Source: CAWJLS01 sp963843755
GTDB taxonomy: Bacteria; Acidobacteriota; Thermoanaerobaculia; Multivoradales; DATKCC01
DNA length: 64,000 nucleotides
Assembly: GCA_963843755.1 (NCBI GenBank)
Contig: CAWJLS010000007.1
Coordinates: 310,001-374,000, forward strand
Reading direction: 5' to 3'
The notes under the pieces were generated by a model. The model was not told where the DNA came from, did no database searches, and worked only from the letters and a program-made list of their open reading frames with translations. Numbering within the stretch: position 1 is the first letter of the stretch; each line of letters begins with the position of its first letter. Below are positions 1 to 8,083 of this stretch, piece after piece. The translations under genes were made by a program, and so were the position numbers.

Positions 1-779
1 CCGAAGCCGCCGCCCACCGGCGCCGCCACCACCCGCACCCGGGAGGCGGGCAGCGCCAGCACCTTGGCCAGGGCCCGGTGGAGGTAGTGGGGCGTCTGGG
101 TCGAGGAGTAGACGGTGACGCGCCCTTCGTCCTCCGGCACCGCCACGGTCGCGTGCTGCTCCATGGGCAAGTGGGTGTTGCCCTCGTAGAAGGCCGTGTC
201 CTCGAGCACCAGGTCGGCCGCGGCGAGCCCGGCGTCGACGTCGCCGAAGCGCATGGAGACGAGCTTGTGGAGGTTGCCCTGGTCGCCGTAGTCGTGGATG
301 CGCGGCTCCGGCGTCTCGATCGCCTCGTCGACCGACGCGATCGTCTCGAGCGGCTCGATCGCCACCTCGACCGCGAGGGCCGCCTCCCAGGCGGCGTCCT
401 CGGTGGCGGCGGCGACCGCGACCACCGGGTCGCCGACGAAGCGCACGGTCTCGGGGCAGAGGGCGTGCTCGTCCTGGGAGACCGGCAGGATGCCGAACGG
501 TGTCGGAAGGTCGCGGCCGGTCAGGAAGCCGAGGACGCCGGGGACCGCCTCGGCGGCGGAGAGGTCGATGCCGGTGATCCGGCCGTGGGGAACGGTCGAG
601 CGCACCAGCCGCATGAAGCACATGCGGGGGAACGACAGGTCGTCCGCGAAACGCGTGGCGCCGGTGACCTTCGACCGCCCGTCGACCCGCCGGAACGGCG
701 TGCCGACGATGTTCTTCGCTGTGCGGACCCGCTTGCCGGGGTGCGCTTCGGGGCTCTTCTTTTCGACCGGTTCAGCCAT
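1..779 (-). CDS. Xanthine dehydrogenase family Mo-binding large subunit, N-terminal part (runs off window)
   Basis: The start of the molybdopterin-binding subunit of a xanthine dehydrogenase/aldehyde oxidase/CO dehydrogenase-type hydroxylase. About 259 residues lie in the window; the rest continues past base 1. The N-terminal domain reads like the a/b hammerhead of the family (VGTPFRRVDGRSKVTGATRF near residues 25-45), followed by the Mo-binding domain start (THLPMEQHATVA, then VYSSTQTPHYLH and a VGGGFG motif at the window edge, the site where these enzymes contact the cofactor). The ATG at 779 has a GGAGG ribosome site about 6 bases upstream. The matching 2Fe-2S subunit is encoded at 2035-2577 on the same strand. 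No FAD subunit is seen. The substrate cannot be told from this fragment. Confidence 0.9.
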   Translation of the reverse strand, partial: MAEPVEKKSPEAHPGKRVRTAKNIVGTPFRRVDGRSKVTGATRFADDLSFPRMCFMRLVRSTVPHGRITGIDLSAAEAVPGVLGFLTGRDLPTPFGILPVSQDEHALCPETVRFVGDPVVAVAAATEDAAWEAALAVEVAIEPLETIASVDEAIETPEPRIHDYGDQGNLHKLVSMRFGDVDAGLAAADLVLEDTAFYEGNTHLPMEQHATVAVPEDEGRVTVYSSTQTPHYLHRALAKVLALPASRVRVVAAPVGGGF

Positions 780-868
780 CGTTCCTCCGGTCGGGGATTG
801 TACCGGAGGCGCCCACCTGGACCGAGCACCCACGAGACCGGGCGCCGGGGATCGGTGAGAGGCTCGGC

Positions 869-1849
869 CTACTGATCCAGGCAGGCCCCGCGCAGCGCCA
901 CCGACAGGCGATGGAACCCGCTGTGCTCGGTCAGCACCGCGCCGTCCGAGTTGGGGAAGCGGATCGACAGGGCGCCGAACGGCATGTCGGCAGGCACCAG
1001 GTCGTCGGTGGTCAGGCTGAACGAGCTCAGGTCGGTGCGGATCTCGAACGAGCGCACGGCCTCGCCGGCCTCGTCGTAGACCGTCCCGATCGCGGTCGGC
1101 GGATCGTAGCTCGTCGCGCCGGACGGCATGTCGACCACGAAGCGGAAGCTCGAGCGGCTGGAGATCGCCGGGTTGTTGAGGAAGCGGGTGCTCCAGGCCG
1201 CGCACAGCTCGTTCTTCGGCGTGTCGAGGGACATGTCGATCAGCGTGTTGCCGGTGGAGTAGTCGGTTGCCGGGTCGATGAAGAAGAAGTCGCCGGAGAG
1301 CTTCGCGCCGCCCTGGCCGGTGTAGCCGACGGCCCCGAGCACCACCAGCCCGCGGGCGATCCCGTCGGCATCGGCCGGCAGGTCTTGGACGTCGCGCAGG
1401 TTGATCGTCTGGCTAGCGGCCGGCGCCAGCGTCACCTCCTGGTTCGCCTCGATCGAGCCGCCCAGGGCCGAGACGTAGAGGAGCCGCACCTTGACCGGGT
1501 CAGGGGATTCGTTGCGCACGGCGAGCAGCGTCGTCGAGCCGTTCGCGCTGTGGCGATCCACTTCGAAGTAGGGCACCAGGAGCACGTCCGAGACGCCGCC
1601 GGAGCGTTCCGCGATCGGTGCCAGCTCGGTTCCCGCGGCGCCGAGGAGCGACCGCAGCGAGGTCATCGCCTCGGCGCTTTTCACGCCGGAGATCCGGCCG
1701 GCGTAGGCGTCGAGGTCGGTGATCGGCTGGTCGAGGAAGCGCACGTCGACGGTTCCCGCGCCGTGCGTCTCGGCGGCCGCCGCCAGGGTGGGGGTGGCGG
1801 AGACGAGGGCGAGGAGGATCAGGTAGATGGCAGTCGAACGATGTTTCAT
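869..1849 (-). CDS. Secreted protein of unknown function
   Basis: A 326-residue protein with a classical signal peptide (MKHRSTAIYLILLALVSATPTLAAAAE) and an otherwise soluble, beta-rich sequence with few cysteines. I do not recognise the family. The ATG at 1849 is preferred over one 15 bases upstream because it follows a strong GGAGGTTGACC ribosome site. It lies between the 2Fe-2S and Mo-binding subunit genes of the hydroxylase on the same strand, so it may be co-transcribed with them, but nothing in its sequence suggests a redox role. It is predicted to be exported to the periplasm or cell surface. Confidence 0.7.
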   Translation of the reverse strand: MKHRSTAIYLILLALVSATPTLAAAAETHGAGTVDVRFLDQPITDLDAYAGRISGVKSAEAMTSLRSLLGAAGTELAPIAERSGGVSDVLLVPYFEVDRHSANGSTTLLAVRNESPDPVKVRLLYVSALGGSIEANQEVTLAPAASQTINLRDVQDLPADADGIARGLVVLGAVGYTGQGGAKLSGDFFFIDPATDYSTGNTLIDMSLDTPKNELCAAWSTRFLNNPAISSRSSFRFVVDMPSGATSYDPPTAIGTVYDEAGEAVRSFEIRTDLSSFSLTTDDLVPADMPFGALSIRFPNSDGAVLTEHSGFHRLSVALRGACLDQ

Positions 1850-2034
1850 GGTCAACCTCCGCATCCGGGAGAGAGCAGGTCTCGTGCCAGGTGAGGCGCC
1901 GGGTCGCGGACCGGGGCGGATGCGGTGCTCTCAGGCGGTGTCGCCCCGGGGCGCGATCACCCCGGTGTCGGGAGTGGGTCCCACGGTGTCGCCGACCCTG
2001 TCCGACAGGGTGGAGAGGGCCGGATGGGCTGGGC

Positions 2035-2577
2035 TCAACGGGAGGGCTCGGACGGCTCGGGAGAGCCGTAGAGGGTGGCGTGGGAGGGCTGCCAGTCGTC
2101 GCCCCGGAGGAGCGCGGCGGCCCCTTCAACCGCTTCGAGAATCTTGATGTAGCCGGTGCAGCGGCAAAGATTCCCCGCCAGGGCGGCACGGATTTCTTCC
2201 CTGGTCGGGGTGGAGTTTTCCCTCAGCAGGGCCTTGGCGGCCATCAGGATGCCGGGCGTGCAGTAGCCGCACTGGGCGGCGCCCAGGTCGGCGAACGTGG
2301 CCTGGAGAGGGTGGAGGTGGTTGGCCTCCTGGAGCCCCTCCACGGTCTCGATCGCCTTGCCGCCCATCTCGGCGGCGAGCACCAGGCAGGAGAGCACCGG
2401 CTGGCCGTCGACCAGGACGGTGCAGGTGCCGCACTCCCCGAGCTCGCACCCGTGCTTCGTGCCGGTGAGGCCGCACTCCTCGCGCAGGACCTCGAGGAGG
2501 GTGTGGTGCGTGGGGAAGACCACGGGGCGGTCCTCGCCGTTGACGCGCAGGGTAAGGGTGGTCAGGGCGTCGGACAT
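2035..2577 (-). CDS. (2Fe-2S)-binding subunit of a xanthine dehydrogenase/CO dehydrogenase-type enzyme
   Basis: A 180-residue small subunit (CoxS/XdhC-like) that carries two 2Fe-2S clusters and passes electrons between the Mo site and an acceptor. The plant-type ferredoxin cluster is bound by Cys44, Cys49, Cys52 and Cys64 (the spacing CX4CX2CX11C is visible). The C-terminal four-helix domain holds the second cluster with Cys103, Cys106, Cys138 and Cys140 (CGYC ... LCRC). Length is normal to slightly long; the last 25 residues are a Ser/Pro-rich tail. It is the first gene of a minus-strand group that continues with a secreted protein and the large subunit. The usual FAD subunit is absent between them, so the electron acceptor is probably a protein or quinone rather than NAD, which is inference. 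Confidence 0.93.
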   Translation of the reverse strand: MSDALTTLTLRVNGEDRPVVFPTHHTLLEVLREECGLTGTKHGCELGECGTCTVLVDGQPVLSCLVLAAEMGGKAIETVEGLQEANHLHPLQATFADLGAAQCGYCTPGILMAAKALLRENSTPTREEIRAALAGNLCRCTGYIKILEAVEGAAALLRGDDWQPSHATLYGSPEPSEPSR

Positions 2578-2637
2578 CGGGCGCGATTGTGGCGCTGGGG
2601 GGTGGAGGTGTCAAGGCGAGGGGCTGGAGTCTGCCGG

Positions 2638-2796
2638 GAGCGGTCCGGGCGGTGACGGCTCCGGGACGCTGCGCGAACTGGAGGGTTGGGGGCTCAACGC
2701 GCAGCTCGACATGGCCCGCGTCGGGCCTGGTTGCCACGCGAGGCTCGTGGCGGACGCGGTCCATGACGCCCTCCACCGGCACCGCCCGGACCGCTC
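2638..2796. repeat. Copy 1 of a ~155-bp element with 17-bp terminal inverted repeats
   Basis: The element begins with GAGCGGTCCGGGCGGTG (2638-2654) and ends with its perfect reverse complement CACCGCCCGGACCGCTC (2780-2796). The interior is non-coding or only weakly coding. A second copy lies in opposite orientation at 33895-34048 and shares most of the interior, including the stretch around CTGGAGGG(T/C)TGGGGGCTCAACGCG. The architecture fits a small non-autonomous repeat (MITE-like or a long palindromic intergenic repeat). No transposase is next to either copy. Confidence 0.8.
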
Positions 2797-3200
2797 CTCA
2801 TGCGGACTGTTCGTCTCGCCCTCGGCCCGGACGACGAGGTGGTGAGGGAAGGCGTGGCGAAACGACCTGCCCCGGCGAGGAGACGAGGGGAGCAGGCTGT
2901 CTGGCCCCTTTCTCCGGGATTACGAGATGTTGGGAGAAGGCCCGCCGCAGCGACCAACCACAGCCCGGAGCAGACCGGGTGGGAGGGGAGAGCAACCCCT
3001 TGCGGAGCAGACCGGGCGGGGGCGGGGGGTTGTAGGGGGGGATCCAGCCGGATCATCAAGGTTAAACGGTACTCGGTTGACCGTTCCTGTGCGAGGAACA
3101 TCTCGAGACGAAACGGACTCGCCGTGCACCGGCTGACGGTGCCGGTTGAAAACCATTGCAGGCCGGCGCAATAGCCCTGGGCAGGGCAGCAGCCCCTTCA
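2797..3200. other. Intergenic stretch without a supported gene
   Basis: No frame here looks like a real gene on either strand. It contains a direct repeat of GGAGCAGACCGGG(T/C)GGG near 2970 and 3003, and a less GC-rich patch around 3055-3170. No promoter is convincing. Confidence 0.4.
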
Positions 3201-3237
3201 AGAAACAACGCCGGGGGCTCTTGCGAGCCGCCCGGCG
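3201..3237 (-). terminator. Probable intrinsic terminator of the mtrAB-like operon
   Basis: On the minus strand the arm GAGCCGCCCGGCG's complement (3237-3225), a 4-base loop and the arm at 3220-3209 form a 12-bp stem with one bulge. It is followed by TTGTTTCT, a rare T-rich run in this GC-rich window. It lies about 70 bases past the stop of the outer-membrane barrel gene. Confidence 0.6.
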
Positions 3238-3257
3238 TGGCGTCGGGATCAGGTGCT

Positions 3258-3294
3258 GGGCACCGGGGAGCGACCTGGTTGCTTCCCGGTGCCC
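3258..3294 (-). terminator. Strong hairpin just after the barrel gene
   Basis: GGGCACCGGGGAGC (3258-3271) pairs with GCTTCCCGGTGCCC (3281-3294) over 14 bp with one G-T pair and a 9-base loop. It starts 10 bases after the stop codon at 3304. There is no T tract, so it may protect the transcript end or act as the first of two tandem termination structures. Confidence 0.5.
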
Positions 3295-3303
3295 GCGTTG
3301 TGG

Positions 3304-5166
3304 TTACCAGGTGAATCCGACCCCGAAGTCGAAGATGTCGGCGTCGTAGTCGTCGAAGTTGTAGGCCTTCTCGTTGTAGTCGACGGTGCGATAGCCGACC
3401 CGGACGAGGTAGCCCTGTTCGAAGTGGTACTCGCCGAAGAAGCGGTAGTCGTCGCGCTTGACGCCGAAGTCGCCGCTGTTGTCGTAGTTCCTCAGCTCGC
3501 CGCCCAACCACAGGGTCTCGGTCACCCGGTAGCGCACCAGGGCCTCGATGAAGTCCGAGTCGACCCCGTAGTTGATGTCGAAGAGCACGCCGTCGTTGAC
3601 GTCGTTGAGGATCGACTGGTCGATCTTGACGATCGAGTAGCCGACCTGGGCGTTCAGGCGCTTGTTGTTGTAGCCCACGCGGCCCGTGTAGTACTCGTGG
3701 TTGCCGTCCCAGCTCGAGTTGCTGTTCTTGTACTCGCTCTTCTGGTAGGTCCCCGAGGCCCAGAACCCGTTGTCCATCCGGTAGCGGCCGGTGAAGCGCG
3801 TCCGCGTCCGGTCGGTGGCGGAGATCAGGGTGAACGGATCGTCGATCGAGCTGTCCTCATAGTCGAGGGTCAGGTCCAGACCCTTGATCGGCCGCCAGGC
3901 GATGGTGCCGAACAGGCCCTGGTTGTCGGTCGTGGTCGACTCGGCGTCCTGGGGATCGCCTTCCTCGACCGCGGAGTGCTTGACGTCCCGGCTCTCGTTG
4001 CGTCCGCCGATCGTGATGGTGAAGTGGTTGGGGCCGCTCCACTGAACGCCGGCCTCGAAGCCGTCGGTCTCGATCTCCCAGCGGCCCCGGTTGGGGGTGC
4101 CGTCGAGCACGAAATCGCCGCTCTGGTCGAGGTTGCGGTAGTAGTAGCTGCCCACCAGGGCCCACTGATCGGTGAGCACGTAGGTCAGGTCGACGTCGTA
4201 CAGGTCGGTGTCGCGGCTGATCGTGCCGTCGCCGGCGACATCCGTGGTGTACGGAGCCCCGCTGAAGCTGACGCCGCCCGCCTGCTCGGTGGACGACAGG
4301 TTCATGTCGAGGTTCTCGACGGTGCCCGACGCCCGGATGGTGAACCGGTCGATCGGCGTCGCCACGATCCGCACGGTGTGGTCCCAGGTCTTGAAGTCGT
4401 ACGGCTGGTTCAGGAAGAAGTAGTCGAGAACCGAGCTGCCGACCTGCTGGCCGGGGGAGAAGATCTCGTAGGAGTTGTCGTACTTGGTGTAGCGCTCTTC
4501 GAGCCCCACGGTGACCTTGTCCCAGGCGTACTGGAAGCCGGCGTTGTACTCGTACGACGTCTCGTCGATCGGCTTGTCGAGCTCGACCTCGTCGCGCTGG
4601 AGATCGAGCGTCGTCGTGCTGTCGCCGATCTTGGTGTAGCGGTCGAAGCCGAAGGTCAGCTTGGCCCGGGAGGTGAGGTCGAGCTTCAGGCTGGCGCGGT
4701 CGCGCACCCGCCGGAAGTTGAAGGTGTGGAAGTCACCGGCCCGGCCGTTGCGCTCGCTGACGGCCTCTTCGGGGAAGAGCTGGTCGTTGTAGAAGTACTG
4801 CGACTCCGTGCGGTTGTACTCGAAGTCGAAGCGGCCGAACTTCTCGACCGCCAAGCGGATGCTCTCGAAGGGCTCGCCGCCGAGCTCGTTGACGTTGAGC
4901 TGGATGCGGTCGACGAAGTCGCGGAGCGTGCCGTCGGGCGTCAGCGAGAAGTCGAGGTCCATCAGCCGGGGACCGTCGTCCAGGTTGATGTCCTCACGGT
5001 ACTTGTTGACCTCGCCGTTGACGTCGACGTTGCGGTAGCCGATCACCAGGCGACCGTCGAAGGTTCCGTCTTCCTCGGCAGAGGCGCTCGGGCCGGCCAC
5101 GACCGCGAGCCCCAGGACGAGGGCCGGCACCAGGACGATCATCGTGTTGCGTGCTGTTCGTTTCAT
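3304..5166 (-). CDS. MtrB/PioB-like outer-membrane beta-barrel protein (porin of an electron conduit)
   Basis: A 620-residue protein with a signal peptide (about residues 1-30, ending ASAEE) followed by alternating hydrophobic/polar strands rich in Tyr, Phe, Asp and Arg. It ends in the aromatic residue Trp (FGVGFTW), the usual signal for outer-membrane barrel insertion. It begins 12 bases after the stop of an MtrA/DmsE-like decaheme cytochrome, the classic porin-cytochrome gene order. In such complexes the barrel sheathes the cytochrome so that electrons cross the outer membrane. The protein has no cysteine, so the CXXC found near the start of Shewanella MtrB is absent. Fold and operon context support the call; sequence identity to characterised MtrB cannot be measured here. 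A plain outer-membrane channel is the alternative. Confidence 0.82.
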   Translation of the reverse strand: MKRTARNTMIVLVPALVLGLAVVAGPSASAEEDGTFDGRLVIGYRNVDVNGEVNKYREDINLDDGPRLMDLDFSLTPDGTLRDFVDRIQLNVNELGGEPFESIRLAVEKFGRFDFEYNRTESQYFYNDQLFPEEAVSERNGRAGDFHTFNFRRVRDRASLKLDLTSRAKLTFGFDRYTKIGDSTTTLDLQRDEVELDKPIDETSYEYNAGFQYAWDKVTVGLEERYTKYDNSYEIFSPGQQVGSSVLDYFFLNQPYDFKTWDHTVRIVATPIDRFTIRASGTVENLDMNLSSTEQAGGVSFSGAPYTTDVAGDGTISRDTDLYDVDLTYVLTDQWALVGSYYYRNLDQSGDFVLDGTPNRGRWEIETDGFEAGVQWSGPNHFTITIGGRNESRDVKHSAVEEGDPQDAESTTTDNQGLFGTIAWRPIKGLDLTLDYEDSSIDDPFTLISATDRTRTRFTGRYRMDNGFWASGTYQKSEYKNSNSSWDGNHEYYTGRVGYNNKRLNAQVGYSIVKIDQSILNDVNDGVLFDINYGVDSDFIEALVRYRVTETLWLGGELRNYDNSGDFGVKRDDYRFFGEYHFEQGYLVRVGYRTVDYNEKAYNFDDYDADIFDFGVGFTW

Positions 5167-5178
5167 GGTGGACCTCGC

Positions 5179-6126
5179 TTACTTGAGGAAGAACGGATCG
5201 AAGTTCGAGCCGTGGATCGACGAGTGGCAGTTGGTGCAGTTCGCGTCCTCGCCGAAGCGGATGTTGTCCGGCGCGCCGGAGGTGTGGAAGCCCGGCACCT
5301 CGCCGTGGCACGAGTAGCAGAGCTGTCCGAGGTTCGGGTAGAGCAGCATGTGCCGGTTCGGCGAGCCGTGGGGGTCGTGGCAGGCGGTGCAGCCCTCGAC
5401 CCGCGACGAGCCGTGCTCGAAGATGAAGGGGCCACCCTTGTCGGTGTGGCACTTCAGGCAGGTCTGCTGGTGCTTGAAGCCGCCGAGGCGACCGCGGGTC
5501 GCCCGCTCGTGCGGGTTGTGGCAACTGACGCACGACAGCACGCCCTCTTGCAGGCGGTGCCGCTCGTTGAACTGGAACTTCGCCGCCACCTCGCTGTGGC
5601 ACTGGACGCAGAGCTGGGAGGCCTTGTCCAGCTTCATCGCCGGGTCGGCGCTGGTCATGACGGTGCCCGACTTGAGCAGGTCCACCGCGCCGTGGGCCGC
5701 CTGGTGGATCTGGTGGCAGCTCGTGCAGGCGACGCCCGCCTGGGCGTGCTCGCTGGTGAAGAAGCGCGGATGGGTGTCGGCGTGGCACTGGAGGCAGGCC
5801 TGGCTCTCGATCTTCGGGTCGGTGTCACCGTCGAACGCCAGGATCGTGCCCGCGTCCATTCCGCCGCCCTCTTCGACGTGCTTCGCCGCGCCCTGGTGGC
5901 AGGAGGCGCACGAGGCGCCCTCCACGCCGAACAGGTTCTTGTCGGCCTGGTTGAGGACCGAGTGGGGGTTGTCGGCAAAGCTCTCGACTCTGTCCGCGTG
6001 GCAGTCGCCACAAGTTGTCGCGGTCGGAACCTCTCCCTGCGCCGCGACCATCGAGGCGGCGCCCAACAGCAGGAACAGGAAGGCTCCGGCCACGAGCGGT
6101 GGCATCAAGAGACTCTTCTGTTTCAT
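5179..6126 (-). CDS. DmsE/MtrA-family decaheme c-type cytochrome
   Basis: A 315-residue periplasmic cytochrome with a signal peptide (MKQKSLLMPPLVAG..., cleavage near residue 30 before QGEVPTA) and exactly ten CXXCH motifs (CGDCH, CASCH, CLQCH, CTSCH, CVQCH, CVSCH, CLKCH, CTACH, CYSCH, CTNCH). Length, heme number and the CXXCHNPH/CXXCHDPHG spacing match the DmsE/MtrA/PioA family, which takes electrons from periplasmic donors and carries them through the MtrB barrel. The ATG at 6126 is chosen over longer options because it starts the signal peptide and follows GAGAGG. The partner barrel gene follows after 12 bases. No outer-surface MtrC/OmcA-like cytochrome is present in the window. Confidence 0.95.
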   Translation of the reverse strand: MKQKSLLMPPLVAGAFLFLLLGAASMVAAQGEVPTATTCGDCHADRVESFADNPHSVLNQADKNLFGVEGASCASCHQGAAKHVEEGGGMDAGTILAFDGDTDPKIESQACLQCHADTHPRFFTSEHAQAGVACTSCHQIHQAAHGAVDLLKSGTVMTSADPAMKLDKASQLCVQCHSEVAAKFQFNERHRLQEGVLSCVSCHNPHERATRGRLGGFKHQQTCLKCHTDKGGPFIFEHGSSRVEGCTACHDPHGSPNRHMLLYPNLGQLCYSCHGEVPGFHTSGAPDNIRFGEDANCTNCHSSIHGSNFDPFFLK

Positions 6127-6428
6127 TTCATTCGACCTCTCGAGTGGATTGCCGCGGCGTCGGGCGCGGCGATTGAACGGACTCTGCACGGTCATGGACC
6201 GACTCGGCCGGACCGCCAGATCGATGGGCTGCGGAGTGCATGGCTGAATCCTCCCTCTCTCTCTCGAGACGCTCAGCGTCCTGTATTGTCGACTTCTTTC
6301 ATCGAGAAGCTTATTCGTCGCCGGGGCACCTGCTCAGACCCGTTGGGGTGGGCTGGGAAAGCCAGTGGCGCACTGGTCGTCCCACCCCGTTGGGTAGGCG
6401 GTGTGACGGTCCGAGTGCGCCGCGGGGC
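6127..6428. other. Upstream region of the mtrAB-like pair
   Basis: A 302-base gap with no gene. It contains a purine/pyrimidine-rich run (CTCCCTCTCTCTCTCGAG, about 6250-6267) and a perfect 13-base palindrome GACGCTCAGCGTC at 6268-6280 that could be an operator or a small hairpin. Transcription of the cytochrome-barrel pair probably starts here, but no clear -35/-10 pair is visible. Confidence 0.35.
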
Positions 6429-7895
6429 TCAACCGCCGGCCCCCAACACCAGTTGATCGTCGGTCGGAGGCGTCGGGCTGTCCTCGACCACGAAGACGTG
6501 GCAGGTCTCGCAGTCGATCGGGATGACGTGCTCGCCGTCCGCGGTCTCCATGGAGCCGTCGTGGCAGCGCCAGCAGCCCGGGGAGTCCTCGTGGCCGATG
6601 TGGTTCGGGTGGGTCTCCCAGTTGGTGTCCATCTCGGGGAAGACGCTCCGGCCGTAGACCTCGGCCGCCACCTCCGCGCCGGTCTGGACGATGCTCTGGC
6701 GGTCGCGCCAGACGTCCGGCTGCTGGTCGCGGTAGTAGCGCAGCACCGCCTCGCGCACCGCCGCGACGCCGGCGTCGTGGGTCGGGTAGTCGCCCTTGAT
6801 CGCCTCGAGCGCCTGGTGCTTGTAGAACGGCAGGCCGACCAGCTCCGGGCGGCCCATGAGCTCCGCGTCGAGCGCCTTGGACGGCTCTTGGAACAGGTGG
6901 GTGGGGCGGTTGTGGCAGTCGATGCAGTCCATCACCCGGGCGCGGCGCTCGAGCTCGGGCTCGGGCGGCAGGTCGTCGCCGCGGGTGTAGACCCGGCGCT
7001 CGCCGTCGGGGCGGGTCAGCTCGACCCAGACCATGTTCTCCCGGTCGTCGTTCTCCGACACGTAGCGGATCCGGTTGTCGGAGTAGATGTGCCACCAGTG
7101 GATGCCGCCGTGGCGCCCCATGTCGAGGCTGCCGCCGCCGGTCTTGAGGATCATCGCGTTGTAGCTCGGCGTGTTCTTCTCGTCCTCGGCGAAGCGGGCG
7201 AAGACCTTGACCTTGTCGCCGTAGTGCTTGGCCGGCCAGTGGCACTGCTCGCAGGTCTCGCGCGCCGGGCGCAGGTTGAGCAGCGGCGTCGCGATCGGCC
7301 GGTCATAGGTGTCGAGGGCGGTCTTCCAGACCTGCCGCAGGCCGTCGATCTTCGCGCGCACGAACCACGAGGCGCCGGGGCCGATGTGGCACTGGACGCA
7401 GGCCACCCGCGAGTGGGGCGACTGCTGGTAGGCCGTGTACTCCGGCTGCATGAGCTGGTGGCAGGCGGTACCGCAGAACTCGACCGTCTCGAGCTCGTGG
7501 ACGGCGTAGTAGGAGCTGCTGCCGAAGATGATGGCGTTGATCACCGTCAGCATCAGGATGATCGTCGCCAGCCGGCGCAGGTGCGGATCGTTGAAGTCCA
7601 GCTTGGGGTACTTCGACCGCTCCTCGAGAGACAGGCCCTGGGCGATCAGCTTGCGCCGCCGGAACCACATCCCGATCGGCTGCAGGACCAGGCCGAGCAG
7701 GAAGACGGCGGGCAGGACGATGTAAGCGAAGATGCCGATGTAGGGGTTGCGAAGCCCCCCGGCCATCTCGCTGATCAGGAAGATGATGATCGACACCGCG
7801 GAGACCGTCGTGAAGACGATCCCGACGATGGTCGTGGCGTTGTGCGCATAGTTGAACAGCCGGCCCAGGAATCCACGCCTCTCATCCGCACTCAT
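6429..7895 (-). CDS. NapC/NirT-family membrane multiheme cytochrome c (quinol dehydrogenase)
   Basis: A 488-residue inner-membrane cytochrome. Three hydrophobic segments lie near residues 21-43, 52-75 and 110-130, then a periplasmic heme region. The first heme site is CX3CH (Cys141-His146) followed by Met149, then five CXXCH sites (CVQCH, CEQCH, CIDCH, CWRCH, CETCH): six in all. The segment PEYTAYQQSPHSRVACVQCH is the family signature. These proteins oxidise menaquinol and reduce periplasmic cytochromes. It lies between the CbcL-like gene (188 bases upstream) and the MtrA/MtrB-like pair (302 bases downstream), all on the same strand, so it is a natural electron donor to the decaheme protein. 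Two extra N-terminal membrane helices and six hemes make it larger than CymA or NrfH. Confidence 0.92.
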   Translation of the reverse strand: MSADERRGFLGRLFNYAHNATTIVGIVFTTVSAVSIIIFLISEMAGGLRNPYIGIFAYIVLPAVFLLGLVLQPIGMWFRRRKLIAQGLSLEERSKYPKLDFNDPHLRRLATIILMLTVINAIIFGSSSYYAVHELETVEFCGTACHQLMQPEYTAYQQSPHSRVACVQCHIGPGASWFVRAKIDGLRQVWKTALDTYDRPIATPLLNLRPARETCEQCHWPAKHYGDKVKVFARFAEDEKNTPSYNAMILKTGGGSLDMGRHGGIHWWHIYSDNRIRYVSENDDRENMVWVELTRPDGERRVYTRGDDLPPEPELERRARVMDCIDCHNRPTHLFQEPSKALDAELMGRPELVGLPFYKHQALEAIKGDYPTHDAGVAAVREAVLRYYRDQQPDVWRDRQSIVQTGAEVAAEVYGRSVFPEMDTNWETHPNHIGHEDSPGCWRCHDGSMETADGEHVIPIDCETCHVFVVEDSPTPPTDDQLVLGAGG

Positions 7896-8083
7896 GACAC
7901 CCCTCCTCTTTCGATCCCCCCCTGGACAGCTCAGGTTTGCAGCTTATAGCGTAGCGTCGAAGGCTCTCTCCGTGCAAGCGGCCATCTGCACGTCCGCCGA
8001 GGACAGGGAGGCCCAGGGGGGAGCCTTCCTCTCCTCGGCGAACGCGCTTTCTCATCGGTCGATCGGTTCCGTCCGGCGGCCGC

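Noticed and set aside
2638..2796. The inverted-repeat element as a small gene
   Set aside because: A short frame is shared by both copies, but lengths and ends differ, no ribosome site is present, and the perfect terminal repeats explain the conservation better.
3253..6456. A 1067-codon open frame on the plus strand
   Set aside because: It lies exactly opposite the decaheme cytochrome and barrel genes, is Val/Ala/Asp/Glu-rich in the manner of antisense GC-rich frames, and has no ribosome site or family motif.
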